Origin: Aquipluma nitroreducens
GTDB lineage: Bacteria; Bacteroidota; Bacteroidia; Bacteroidales; Prolixibacteraceae
Length of the DNA stretch: 64,000 nucleotides
Assembly (NCBI RefSeq): GCF_009689585.1
Contig: NZ_AP018694.1
Coordinates: 3,115,001-3,179,000 of the forward strand
Reading direction: 5' to 3'
Below, piece by piece: positions 1 through 7,723 of the stretch. How positions within the stretch are numbered: the stretch's first letter is position 1; each line of letters opens with the position of its first letter. The notes under the pieces were generated by a model. That model was not told the origin of the DNA and did not search any database. It was given only the letters and a program-made list of their open reading frames with translations. Both the position numbers and the translations under genes were made by a program.

Positions 1-454
1 TTTCGCTTTCATTCATGTTCTCATACACCTTTCGGGCAAATGCTTTTCTCAGAGAGTGAGATGAAATCTGTAACCGTTTCGTGTTGAATAGAGATTTCAG
101 AATCACATTAATTGATTGAGTTCGGTATGTTGTCCCTTTCTGCGAGATGAAAATGTATTTTTCGTCAACATTGACATTTTTAAAACTCAAGGTTGCCAAC
201 ATAGTTTCATAAGAACTCTTTACCACCTTATTCAAACTAATCTCCCGGGCTTTCTTAGTTTTCTTCTCTTTGAGAAAAAGCTTATTACCGGATAGATCCA
301 GATGCTTCAGTTTCAGAATATCAGAAACACGAAGTCCGCAGTTAATACTTAAAATGATATAAAATCCGATTACACACATTTTTTTGTCGTTTAATAGTTT
401 CAGACCTTTGTTCAAGACTACATCATACTCTAGATAATCACTTGTTTTATTCAT
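1..454 (-). CDS. tyrosine recombinase (integrase), partial at the left edge
   Basis: This is the catalytic domain of a tyrosine site-specific recombinase, which cuts and rejoins att sites for an integrated element. The 151 visible residues show the first catalytic Arg in NCGLRVSD (R42), the Lys-rich beta-turn (KEKKTKKAR, ~62-70) and the HSLRK box (H133, R136). The C-terminal nucleophilic Tyr lies beyond the window. The protein begins almost directly with the catalytic fold and has no N-terminal SAM-like core-binding domain, as in short FimB-like recombinases, or because the N-terminus is lost. It points out of the window, so the element it moves is probably to the left. The tRNA-like direct repeats at 1.5 and 3.9 kb are plausible old targets of such an enzyme; that link is inference. 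Confidence 0.85.
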   Translation of the reverse strand, partial: MNKTSDYLEYDVVLNKGLKLLNDKKMCVIGFYIILSINCGLRVSDILKLKHLDLSGNKLFLKEKKTKKAREISLNKVVKSSYETMLATLSFKNVNVDEKYIFISQKGTTYRTQSINVILKSLFNTKRLQISSHSLRKAFARKVYENMNESE

Positions 455-869
455 AGGAAGAAATTTAAGATCAGGGGCTAACGTAAGGAATTTATCTTCA
501 TTAACATCCTGATCTTAAGGATAATAACCCTTATTTCTTCAGTGAATTTTTAAATAAACAAGGAAGTGCTTGATTATGAGCAGGGAAGAGAAAATATCTA
601 CAATATTGTACTTATTGAATATTGTTTAAAATGAAAAAAAACTGTATTTGGACTTACACTTTCAATTGAAAGGTTCTGATTCAATCGGACACCTATTTTT
701 TCTCTCATACTCTTCCATTGCTTTTTGCCTTGGGATTGAACCAAAAATATTTACTCAATGTGTAATTCAATATTAGAACCCGTAAAATGAAAGTTGCCAG
801 ATTAAGTATGAATTCTTCCATTTTATGGTTGTAACCCAATTAAATACTCCATAGAGTTTGTCGAGCTAT
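455..869. other. intergenic, no gene seen
   Basis: AT-rich spacer between the integrase start and the methyltransferase remnant. I see no open frame with coding character and no RNA structure. It is probably the decayed part of the genomic island. Confidence 0.5.
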
Positions 870-905
870 AAAAAAGTGGCGAAGTAAAATTACCTCACCA
901 CTTTT
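870..905 (-). terminator. Rho-independent terminator of the methyltransferase remnant
   Basis: On the minus strand the hairpin has arms of about 15 bp (AAAAGTGG..., with a few G-T pairs), a very short loop and a following T-run. It lies about 20 bp after the stop codon of the methyltransferase fragment. Confidence 0.75.
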
Positions 906-925
906 CTTATGTCGCAATAATATAA

Positions 926-1405
926 CTAAGCAACCAATTTGGAATCTTCATCCGATTCTTTTGACAAGTAAGGTTTTAGCCTGACCTCAGAACCCATAAT
1001 ATATTCTGGTTTTATCTCATAACCTACTGCCTTCCTTTTTGCTAAGATTGCAGCTTCTAAACTTGTACCAGTTCCGTTATATATGTCAAGAACCGTATCA
1101 TTTTCTTTGGACGTAGTCAAAATTGCAATAAGCGGAACAGTCAAAGGAAATCCAGAAGTGTGCGTCAAATTAAACCCTGCATCCTTACAAGCTTTTCTCA
1201 AGGATTCCATATTATTCCCATTTGTTCTAAGAATATTTTCTCGGAAATCCATAGAGGAAATGATATTTTTAATTTTGCCCCCAGTGCCAAATGAAATTCT
1301 GTTATCGGAATCAGTTACATTTTCCAACCAAGAAACATCGTAATAGTAATTTGAATTTTTGACAAAGTGAAAGATATACTCATGATATATTGTCAACATC
1401 GACAA
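926..1405 (-). pseudogene. N-terminally truncated DNA methyltransferase (beta-class N4/N6 type)
   Basis: The 159 residues correspond to the C-terminal half of a DNA adenine/cytosine-N4 methyltransferase of a restriction-modification system. Visible parts are a HEYIFHFVK segment typical of the region after motif VIII, a FPLTVPLIAI stretch, and motif I VLDIYNGTGTSLEAA (normally DPFxGxGT) followed by the acidic VGYEI of motif II. In this circularly ordered class the catalytic DPPY motif comes first, and it is absent. The frame opens only 16 bp from the upstream direct repeat that starts at 1421, so recombination at the repeat probably removed the 5' half. Without motif IV it should be inactive. 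No cognate restriction enzyme is visible. Confidence 0.75.
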
Positions 1406-1420
1406 AATTTAACGAAGAAT

Positions 1421-1657
1421 ACTGGAGTGCCCTTTTAGTGCTTAAGAATGCTTTTAAATGCTATACTTTGCGTTTTCGTGATTTTATATCACTCACATAA
1501 TCAATAAAATAAAAATATGCCTTTATCCCTGGCAGTCAAAAGGTCATCGGTTCGATTCCGATATTCTCCACTTTGAAAATCAAGACTTTACAGCGATGTG
1601 AGGTCTTTTTTGTTTTCTGGAGTGCCCATCTGGAGTGCCCTTCTGATTTTTTGAGTG
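1421..1657. repeat. direct repeat, copy A (att-like, with tRNA 3' half)
   Basis: Copy A of a ~230-bp imperfect direct repeat; copy B is at 3774-3998. Order: CTGGAGTGCCC motif (1422-1432), AT-rich spacer, a tRNA 3' half (1527-1570) with a perfect T-arm (ATCGG-TTCGATT-CCGAT) and acceptor strand ATTCTCCA, a Rho-independent terminator, then two more CTGGAGTGCCC motifs (1617-1627, 1630-1640) and a TGATTTTTTGAG tail. No matching 5' half of a tRNA precedes it. The similarity to copy B starts inside what would be the anticodon loop, as expected for an attachment site of an integrase that uses tRNA genes. The repeated 11-bp motif could be arm-type binding sites (inference). Confidence 0.75.
1582..1611 (+). 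terminator. terminator after the tRNA 3' half, copy A
   Basis: An 11-bp stem AAGACTTTACA / TGTGAGGTCTT with loop GCGA, followed by a T-run. The copy in repeat B differs by G to A in the 3' arm, which turns a G-T pair into A-T, so the stem is preserved. Confidence 0.8.
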
Positions 1658-2150
1658 TATTTCTATTTGATTTTGTATACTGTTTAATTGGTTTATTTTT
1701 AATTTTTCTCTTCTTAAATCTGACAACTCATTTCTTTTTCTTGGACATTTAGAATCTATATCGGCGCCACCTTTTTTATTGCACAAATTAGAACTTACAC
1801 TATTGTCAGGTTGAGTTTGTCATTTGTAATAAACCAAATAAATAAATGGCTCTTTTATTTCAATACAATCACCATTTTCATTTGTTTTCTTCATAATTCA
1901 TAATTTTTACAATATTTGGAGAATTTCGTAAATGTAAGGACAAATAAAGGTGTTTAATCTAGGTTTTGTAGAAGAATAACTGAAGGTCACGATAACAATA
2001 ATCAATTCCATCAAAGAAAGGTGCTTATTTCCTCCCTCCCTAGATTTTGATTGTATAGATTTTTGAAAATTGGTATGGGTAATAAGAATAGTATATAGTT
2101 AACAGATATTTTTTACCTATGAAAGAAGATATTGTAAAAGATAAATTGTC
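1658..2150. other. intergenic, no gene seen
   Basis: AT-rich stretch between repeat copy A and the hipB operators. I see no credible open frame on either strand; the 68-codon minus-strand frame that reads through the terminator hairpin has no coding character. Confidence 0.5.
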
Positions 2151-2250
2151 TATATTTTAAAGCATATAATTTCATTTAAATTAGTCTTGCTATATTTAAT
2201 AGCATATAATTTACTATATTTGAACTTAATTATATCTAAAAGCATACAAT
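2151..2250 (+). promoter_or_regulatory. hipBST promoter with three evenly spaced operators
   Basis: Three copies of a 20-bp element lie exactly 40 bp apart at 2151-2170, 2191-2210 and 2231-2250. Each is an inverted repeat TATAT-N8-ATATA plus AT; the third has ATACA. E. coli HipB operators have the same layout (TATCC-N8-GGATA). A perfect Bacteroidota -7 box, TATATTTG, sits at 2215-2222 between operators 2 and 3. Operator 3 runs into the hipB start codon. This is what autorepression by HipB would need; the binding itself is inferred. Confidence 0.75.
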
Positions 2251-2458
2251 GAAGAGATTGGCAGAATTTGTAAAGGAATGCAGAAAAGAGGTAAATCTGA
2301 CACAGGAGGAATTTGCCGACAGAGCCGGAGTTGCACTTACGGTTATCCGTAAAATAGAACAGGGTAAGACAAATTTGAATCTCGACAAGGTTAATCTGGT
2401 TTTGAGTATGTTCGGCCACGAGTTGATTCCTGTAGATAGCAAAGAAATTGAAAAATGA
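2249..2458 (+). CDS. hipB: HipB-like HTH (XRE family) antitoxin
   Basis: A 69-residue DNA-binding protein that is almost entirely one Cro/cI-type helix-turn-helix (LTQEEFADRAGVALTVIRKIEQGK, ~19-41, with the usual Gln-Glu and recognition helix). It should act as the autorepressor of the operon. In HipBST systems HipB binds operator DNA and the toxin complex. The start codon overlaps operator 3. Its stop overlaps the start of the next gene by 4 bp (ATGA), indicating translational coupling. As a small XRE protein the sequence alone is generic; the assignment rests on the two following genes. Confidence 0.85.
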   Translation: MKRLAEFVKECRKEVNLTQEEFADRAGVALTVIRKIEQGKTNLNLDKVNLVLSMFGHELIPVDSKEIEK

Positions 2459-2790
2459 GAAAAGGCAAGGTTTATTATAAAGAACATTTTGCAGGGATTA
2501 TCACGGAAACTGATGATGGGGAATTTGTATTTCGCTACGACGAAACCTTTGTAACAGAACATCCCAAAGAGTTCATTACGTTTACCATGCCTGTTACAAA
2601 CAAACCCTATACAGAAAAGCGATTATTCCCTTTTTTTGATGGTTTGATTCCCGAAGGTTGGCTACTGGATATTGCCTCTAAAAATTGGAAAATAAATCAA
2701 AATGACCGCATGGGACTGTTGCTGGCATGTTGCAAGAACTGTATTGGAGCAGTAAGTGTTGAACAAATTCAAGAAGAAAATGAGCAATAA
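2455..2790 (+). CDS. hipS: HipS-like antitoxin (stand-alone HipA N-terminal subdomain 1)
   Basis: These 111 residues match the N-terminal subdomain 1 of HipA kinases (KGKVYYKEHFAGIITETDDGEFVFRYDE..., FFDGLIPEGWLLDIASKNWKINQNDRMGLLLACCKNCIGAVSV). In classical HipA this is the first ~100 residues of the toxin. Here it is a separate protein ahead of a shortened kinase, the arrangement of the three-gene HipBST systems in which HipS is the neutralising antitoxin. It starts in a 4-bp overlap with hipB and ends 11 bp inside hipT. The role is taken from the family and gene order; a simple split HipA is the alternative. Confidence 0.8.
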   Translation: MRKGKVYYKEHFAGIITETDDGEFVFRYDETFVTEHPKEFITFTMPVTNKPYTEKRLFPFFDGLIPEGWLLDIASKNWKINQNDRMGLLLACCKNCIGAVSVEQIQEENEQ

Positions 2791-3727
2791 GTGCCTGTAT
2801 TGTTATCAATTAATTGAAGGGGAAGGCGATTTTCATGCAAAATGCTGCACAGATTTTTTTGGGACAGCTACGCCACCACTTATACCCTATTCGATAGACC
2901 AAATGGATGAACTGGCTAAAGACGTCGTTGAACGTAGCGTCGCTGTTCCCGGTGTACAGCCCAAATTATCAATGTCGGTAGTGAAAGACACAAGGGAAAA
3001 TTTAGACACACGATTAACTGTGGTAGGTGCGCTTGGTGGTCAATATATTCTGAAACCGCCGTCCAGTAAATATCCAGGAATGCCTGAAAATGAACACGTG
3101 ACTATGCGGATTGCCGAAGTTTATGGAATCAGGGTTGTGCCGTCGAGTCTAATCCGCCTGGCATCGGGCGAATTATCGTATATCACCAAAAGAATTGACC
3201 GCACCGCAAGTGGAACAAAAGTCCACATGATTGATATGTTTCAGATTACTGAAGCTTTTGACAAGTATATCAGCTCAATGGAGAAAGTGGGAAAAGCTCT
3301 TCACTCGTATTCAAATAATACCCTACTTGATAAGCTTTTCTTTTTCGAACTTTCGGTGTTTAGTTTTCTAACCGGGAATAACGATATGCACCTAAAAAAT
3401 TTCTCAATGATTGAAAGCACTTTGGGCTGGGTTTTAGCCCCTGCTTACGATTTGTTGAATGTGACAATTGTTAATCCCGATGATACCGAAGAACTTGCCC
3501 TGACGCTCAATGGCAAGAAGAAAAAATTAAAGAAAGAGCATTTTGAAAAATTAGCTAAAGGGCTCGGATTAACAGACAAACAGATACAACGGGTATTTAA
3601 GCGGATGATAAACAACAAGCATAAAGCCATGAAATGGGTTGACCAATCTTTTCTTTCTGACGAACTAAAAGCGGCCTACAAAAAGATTGTAAATAACAGA
3701 TATGCTCAATTAAATCTCGTTGAGTAA
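2780..3727 (+). CDS. hipT: HipT-like Ser/Thr kinase toxin
   Basis: A 315-residue HipA-fold protein kinase without subdomain 1, the size of known HipT toxins, which stop growth by phosphorylating an aminoacyl-tRNA synthetase. I chose the ATG that overlaps hipS by 11 bp; a longer in-frame start at 2756 is less likely. Visible: a Cys/His cluster near the N-terminus (C5, C8, H19, C22, C23), the Gly-rich loop VPGVQPKLS (~56-64), the catalytic loop GNNDMHLKNF (D202) and PAYDLLN (D224). The residues aligned with the autophosphorylated Ser-x-Ser of E. coli HipT appear to be A55-V56-P57; only S53 is near. This is from memory of that protein and needs an alignment. No separate promoter is seen. Confidence 0.85.
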   Translation: MSNKCLYCYQLIEGEGDFHAKCCTDFFGTATPPLIPYSIDQMDELAKDVVERSVAVPGVQPKLSMSVVKDTRENLDTRLTVVGALGGQYILKPPSSKYPGMPENEHVTMRIAEVYGIRVVPSSLIRLASGELSYITKRIDRTASGTKVHMIDMFQITEAFDKYISSMEKVGKALHSYSNNTLLDKLFFFELSVFSFLTGNNDMHLKNFSMIESTLGWVLAPAYDLLNVTIVNPDDTEELALTLNGKKKKLKKEHFEKLAKGLGLTDKQIQRVFKRMINNKHKAMKWVDQSFLSDELKAAYKKIVNNRYAQLNLVE

Positions 3728-3773
3728 TCAGCCTGCATCAAAATTGTCAATGTTGGCAACATTAATCTCAAAT

Positions 3774-3998
3774 ACTGGAGTGCCCTTTTTGTGCTCAAAA
3801 ATGCTAAAAAAAGCCATTTTTGCATCGTTGATGATTTTCAAATATCTGATAATCAAATTTATATCAATATGACATTCTCCCTCGCAGTCAAAAGGTCATT
3901 GGTTCGATTCTGATATCTCCACATTGAAAATTAAGACTTTACAGCAATGTAAGGTCTTTTTTATTTTCTGGAGTGCTCGTCTGATTTTTTTTGAGCGT
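3774..3998. repeat. direct repeat, copy B (att-like, with tRNA 3' half)
   Basis: Second copy of the repeat at 1421-1657. It carries CTGGAGTGCCC (3775-3785), a degenerate tRNA 3' half (3879-3921; T-arm ATTGG-TTCGATT-CTGAT and an acceptor strand one base shorter), the terminator hairpin, CTGGAGTGCTC (3968-3978) and the same TGATTTTTTTTGAGCG tail. With copy A it encloses the ~2.35-kb HipBST cassette. The T-arm decay suggests that copy A is closer to the donor tRNA sequence. Confidence 0.75.
3933..3962 (+). terminator. terminator after the tRNA 3' half, copy B; likely ends hipBST
   Basis: An 11-bp stem AAGACTTTACA / TGTAAGGTCTT with loop GCAA, then a run of T. It is the first clear terminator downstream of hipT and could serve that operon. 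Confidence 0.8.
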
Positions 3999-4040
3999 AA
4001 ACCACAGATAATCAATTGAAGGCAATGTCTAGCTGGTAGG

Positions 4041-5141
4041 TTATTCCGTATGCGAATTGAGATTACCAACTCTTTTCTGAGCCTCCGGGTCGGTTTCAAA
4101 GTCCATAACAAACTGAACTACTCCAAAATAGTCTTCAATTCCCTTTTCAATTTTGTTGGTTTTCAGGTAAACATCGTTCACTTTTCCGGCAGCTTTGTCG
4201 ATTTGTTCGTTTCGCATGCTTTCCCAGTGCTTTTGTACTTTTCGGATGTCGTCAATTACAGGCTTGTCGATTTGATGTATCAGATCAGCAAAGTTGTGCA
4301 GGCGTCTGGCCTGCGAAAGGAAATAGTTGATCATATTTAGGTTGGCGCTGTAACGAAGATATTTTGAGTCGCTTTTGACACAAACCAGCCAACCATAAAA
4401 ATTGGCCTCTGCTTCGCTGGTAATTCCAAACTGATGAGCAGATTCGTGAGCAAGCACCTGTGGATATTCAATCATCAGCAAGTTATCGTTCAAGTGTACC
4501 TCGCTGAAAAATGGTCCGTAATAACCGGCAATACCAGCTTTCGCGAAAAAGGAACTTAGGCTTATTGATTTTGGAATGCGCGAACCCTGAGGATAATTCA
4601 GCTTCAGGAAAGATGAATTTTCTTTGTATGATGATTCCACCAGTCTTGAAATCTCCGATTTTGTAATGTCGTCGAATGTGCAATACGATTCGTTGGTTTG
4701 TGCAATCAAATTTTCCAGAACACGGACAAATTGTACTGTGTCGGGTTTCGATTTACCAATCTGAAGCCGATCATTAATTCCGGAACGGTAATAATTAAAC
4801 CCCCAAAACCAGTAAAAAAGCACATAGCAGATAGAAAGTGTTTGCAGAAATAACAACAGAAATTTTCTGAACCTGATTTTTCTGAAAATCGTCAATAGGG
4901 AAATTGTCAATAGAAAAATAGCCAAAATCACATAAAACGTATCGTCCATCGAGAATGAAACCCATTTGCTTACAAACGACAACAGAAAAGCAATTCCTGG
5001 ATAGAAAGTTTGGGAGTAGAAGACTTCGGTAACCTTTGGATGGCGCGAAAATAATTCAGTCAACCCGAAAGTGATTAATGCGAGCCAGATCGGGAGAGCC
5101 GCCCTTCCAAAGAATATTTGCCTGAATTTACCTATTGCCAT
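4041..5141 (-). CDS. DUF3810 family membrane protein with HExxH-like motif
   Basis: A 366-residue inner-membrane protein of the DUF3810 family. The first ~130 residues carry about three hydrophobic segments (near 15-27, 45-62 and 68-85, plus one around 90-110). The rest is soluble and contains VLAHESAHQFGITSEAEANFYGWL (~232-255), a HESAH site with a downstream EAEANF, suggestive of a zinc metallopeptidase. Substrate unknown. The gene reads toward the integration-site repeat and ends 43 bp from it, so it appears to be the first intact core gene next to the island. It is divergent from the regulator at 5308; a TAATTTTG box at 5193-5200 lies in the shared 166-bp gap but faces the other way. Confidence 0.8.
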   Translation of the reverse strand: MAIGKFRQIFFGRAALPIWLALITFGLTELFSRHPKVTEVFYSQTFYPGIAFLLSFVSKWVSFSMDDTFYVILAIFLLTISLLTIFRKIRFRKFLLLFLQTLSICYVLFYWFWGFNYYRSGINDRLQIGKSKPDTVQFVRVLENLIAQTNESYCTFDDITKSEISRLVESSYKENSSFLKLNYPQGSRIPKSISLSSFFAKAGIAGYYGPFFSEVHLNDNLLMIEYPQVLAHESAHQFGITSEAEANFYGWLVCVKSDSKYLRYSANLNMINYFLSQARRLHNFADLIHQIDKPVIDDIRKVQKHWESMRNEQIDKAAGKVNDVYLKTNKIEKGIEDYFGVVQFVMDFETDPEAQKRVGNLNSHTE

Positions 5142-5307
5142 ATCGTGTGATTCTATTGAATTGCGAAGATCAGTATTTATCTGATTAATCCATAATTTTG
5201 CCTAATTTGGGTGCTTCAAAAATCGATGAAGTTTGAGTGAATTTCTTTAGGTTCGAAAGAAGTGTTACTCACTGTCAGTTCGTGCTAATCTGTTATGAAT
5301 TAAACGC

Positions 5308-7623
5308 TTGCGACTAAGAATACTATCATATAGAATCATCTTAATCATTCTGCTGAATGTTTTTCCTTTGTATTTGTTGGCTGGAAGCCGCGAGCATCAG
5401 GATAGCATCTGGCAAACACTGCGACTTCGCTCGCATCTGCTCATTAATCCCGAAGAACTAAGTCAACAGCAATTTGATTCGTTATTGTTGGAGAAAATTC
5501 CAATGGCATTCCTGACTTCAGGAGAGATAACTGAAAAGCTGCGAGGAATGATTGCCCGGATTCCAAAAGATGAATGGCCGGTAGTTATCATTCCGGAAGG
5601 TAAAGCCCCAATTTTAAATAACAATTACCCTGAAATATTTGTATTGCCTGAGAATGATGTCGATAAAATGAGCGCGAGCACGGACATCGAAACAATTAAA
5701 AAGAAACTTAGCTGTAAGGAATTTCTTTGGATGGAGGTTGATTCTGATTCGATTCCTTCGATTGTTTTTTTTACCGGATTATGGGAGCAAACCGGCAAGA
5801 TGCCTAATTTTATTCAGGCCAAACCCTTTTCAATACTCAAATTTGCTGACATTATCCGCGAGCTAAACGGCCATCCGAAAATCTTTGGAGTTGTGCGCAA
5901 TGGAAATCAGCTATTGGCAGGTGTTTCCTGGAAAGACCTTCCGAAGAGGGAGACGAATGGCTATTTCAGTTTTCCAATCAGTCTGTCGGGAAGTTTGCCA
6001 CTTTCGCCCTATAAGGCCGGTTACCAGTTTTCGCCTGACATTGTGTTGCCGTCTCCTGAAAATCTCCGAAACCTGAAAGTTTTCAATGCTGTTCATCTTG
6101 ATCCCAATTTTGGGTTGACTGATCAATACAGTTTTTCGAAAAGGATTCGAAATTTAAAGCGACTGAACAATGACGAGATAATTCCATATAATATCGGTTT
6201 CGTTAGGGACAAAACCCGTGGTAACTGCGCATTTTTTTCAGGAAAGGCCTATATTGACGGTGGTTTAAAAAGCAGGACAGCGTTAAAATCGAACTTCAGC
6301 ATAACGGGTTGGATAAAACCAACAGAGTTGGGAGCAAACAGTTGTATTCTGGGAAAAGGGAAGGATTTCGTTCTGAAAATACACGGTGGGTTACTTACTT
6401 TTACCGTGCAGGGAGTGAAAGATTACTATTCGACAAAAACGGCAATACCACTTAATCAATGGTCGTTCATCAGTCTGGTGCATACTGGCTCTGATAACTT
6501 CATCAGTTTTTATCTAAACGGTAAACTGACAGAGAAGATCCGTTTGCTGACACCGTATGTCGATTCGGATTACACCATGCTCATTGGCAGTAACCTCTGG
6601 GAGGAGTATTTTGTGGGTTACATGAGCGAGATTAAAATTTGGGACCGGGAACTGAATGAAGAGGAAATCAATAATGAATATTTGTCCGGAAATTCGACAA
6701 CGGGAGCCTTTTCTTCAAGTTGGTTATTGGGATTGATCCTTCTTCTGGGAATTTTAGGTTTTTACCTGAGACGCCGGTTTATTCACACGGATCGAACTGA
6801 TATGGATAAAACGCTGGAAATGGAATTGATCCCGGCTAAGGTGGCACTTCCTGCAAGCATTGCACCTGAAAATTCTGAACAAATTTGCTGTTTTGGAGGA
6901 CTGAAAGTGATCGATGCTGATGGAAAAGATTTGAGTAAAAAATTTTCTCCCAAAATAAAACAACTTTTTGCGCTAATCCTTTTGAATAGTGTTGGAGGCC
7001 GGACTGGGATTGGTTCAAAAGATTTGTCAGATTGTTTGTGGCCGGGAATGAATCCGCAAAATGCCAAGAATATCCGCGGAACCAACATTCAGAACCTAAA
7101 AACATTATTGTCGTCTTGTACCGGAATTAAACTCGTTTTTCAGGATAAACTTTGGGTGCTCGAATTTGCTGACGACTATTTTATTGATTACGCTTTTGTT
7201 GAGGCAAGGCTTAATGAGCCTGATTCAAATGATGTTGAAAAGCTCGCTGGTCAGCTTCCCGATCTTTTGTCGATCCTGAAAAAAGGTACTCTGTTGCCAA
7301 ATATGAGCGAATTGTGGATCGATCCGTACATTGATCGCATGAGTAACCGGATTATTGAATATGGGCTAAATCTGTTTCGCTTGCTGGCCGATGATAAATA
7401 CGATGCGTTGCTTTTGGAAGTTGCCGAGGTCATCAGCATCAACGATCTGCTGAATGAATCGGCGCTGCGCAAGAAAATCAGCATTCTGACCCGACAAGGT
7501 AAACTGAGTTTGGCTCGTTCGGTATTCGACAATTTTGGGAAGCTCTATCTTGATTTATACCAGGAAAAGTATCCCGGAGATTTTAAATCTTTGGTGGACA
7601 CCGATCATAATTATTTTGGGTGA
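5308..7623 (+). CDS. membrane-tethered regulator: LamG-like sensor, TM helix, SARP-type output
   Basis: A 771-residue protein with a TTG start chosen because it gives a signal peptide (IILIILLNVFPLYLLAG); the next Met would remove it. Residues ~25-300 are extracytoplasmic and unassigned. Residues ~314-450 look like a LamG/concanavalin A-like jelly roll (SITGWIKPT, NQWSFISLVHTG, FYLNGKL, YMSEIKIWDREL). One TM helix lies at ~471-490 (WLLGLILLLGILGFYL). The cytoplasmic part has an OmpR-type winged helix (~527-620, FGGLKVIDADGK... FSPKIKQLFALIL) and a helical tail like the BTAD domain of SARP activators. It could read a periplasmic glycan signal and act on DNA from the membrane. It stands just upstream of the sigma/SusCD genes, so control of that locus is likely but inferred. 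Confidence 0.7.
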   Translation: MRLRILSYRIILIILLNVFPLYLLAGSREHQDSIWQTLRLRSHLLINPEELSQQQFDSLLLEKIPMAFLTSGEITEKLRGMIARIPKDEWPVVIIPEGKAPILNNNYPEIFVLPENDVDKMSASTDIETIKKKLSCKEFLWMEVDSDSIPSIVFFTGLWEQTGKMPNFIQAKPFSILKFADIIRELNGHPKIFGVVRNGNQLLAGVSWKDLPKRETNGYFSFPISLSGSLPLSPYKAGYQFSPDIVLPSPENLRNLKVFNAVHLDPNFGLTDQYSFSKRIRNLKRLNNDEIIPYNIGFVRDKTRGNCAFFSGKAYIDGGLKSRTALKSNFSITGWIKPTELGANSCILGKGKDFVLKIHGGLLTFTVQGVKDYYSTKTAIPLNQWSFISLVHTGSDNFISFYLNGKLTEKIRLLTPYVDSDYTMLIGSNLWEEYFVGYMSEIKIWDRELNEEEINNEYLSGNSTTGAFSSSWLLGLILLLGILGFYLRRRFIHTDRTDMDKTLEMELIPAKVALPASIAPENSEQICCFGGLKVIDADGKDLSKKFSPKIKQLFALILLNSVGGRTGIGSKDLSDCLWPGMNPQNAKNIRGTNIQNLKTLLSSCTGIKLVFQDKLWVLEFADDYFIDYAFVEARLNEPDSNDVEKLAGQLPDLLSILKKGTLLPNMSELWIDPYIDRMSNRIIEYGLNLFRLLADDKYDALLLEVAEVISINDLLNESALRKKISILTRQGKLSLARSVFDNFGKLYLDLYQEKYPGDFKSLVDTDHNYFG

Positions 7624-7654
7624 TTGGTGGTTTAATAGCGGTTTGTGGCAGGGA

Positions 7655-7685
7655 TATTGTATTAAGTACCAAATTGCTATATTTG
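7655..7685 (+). promoter_or_regulatory. Bacteroidota-type promoter of the ECF sigma gene
   Basis: ATTG (-33) at 7656-7659, an 18-bp spacer and a perfect -7 box TATATTTG at 7678-7685. The sigma-factor start codon follows about 38 bp later. Confidence 0.55.
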
Positions 7686-7723
7686 CCAACCGTTGGGTGG
7701 ACTTGTGATTTAAAGGAAGAGAT

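Noticed and set aside
1527-1570. tRNA gene
   Set aside because: Only the 3' half (T-arm and acceptor strand) is present; no D-arm or matching 5' acceptor precedes it. The same holds for 3879-3921.
1580-1786. 68-codon minus-strand open frame
   Set aside because: It reads through the terminator hairpin and repeat and has no coding character.
2151-2250. CRISPR array
   Set aside because: Three 20-bp repeats with 20-bp AT-rich gaps at a promoter are operators; no cas genes, and repeat and spacer lengths do not fit.
2236-2562. 108-codon minus-strand frame over hipB/hipS
   Set aside because: Shadow of the real genes on the plus strand.
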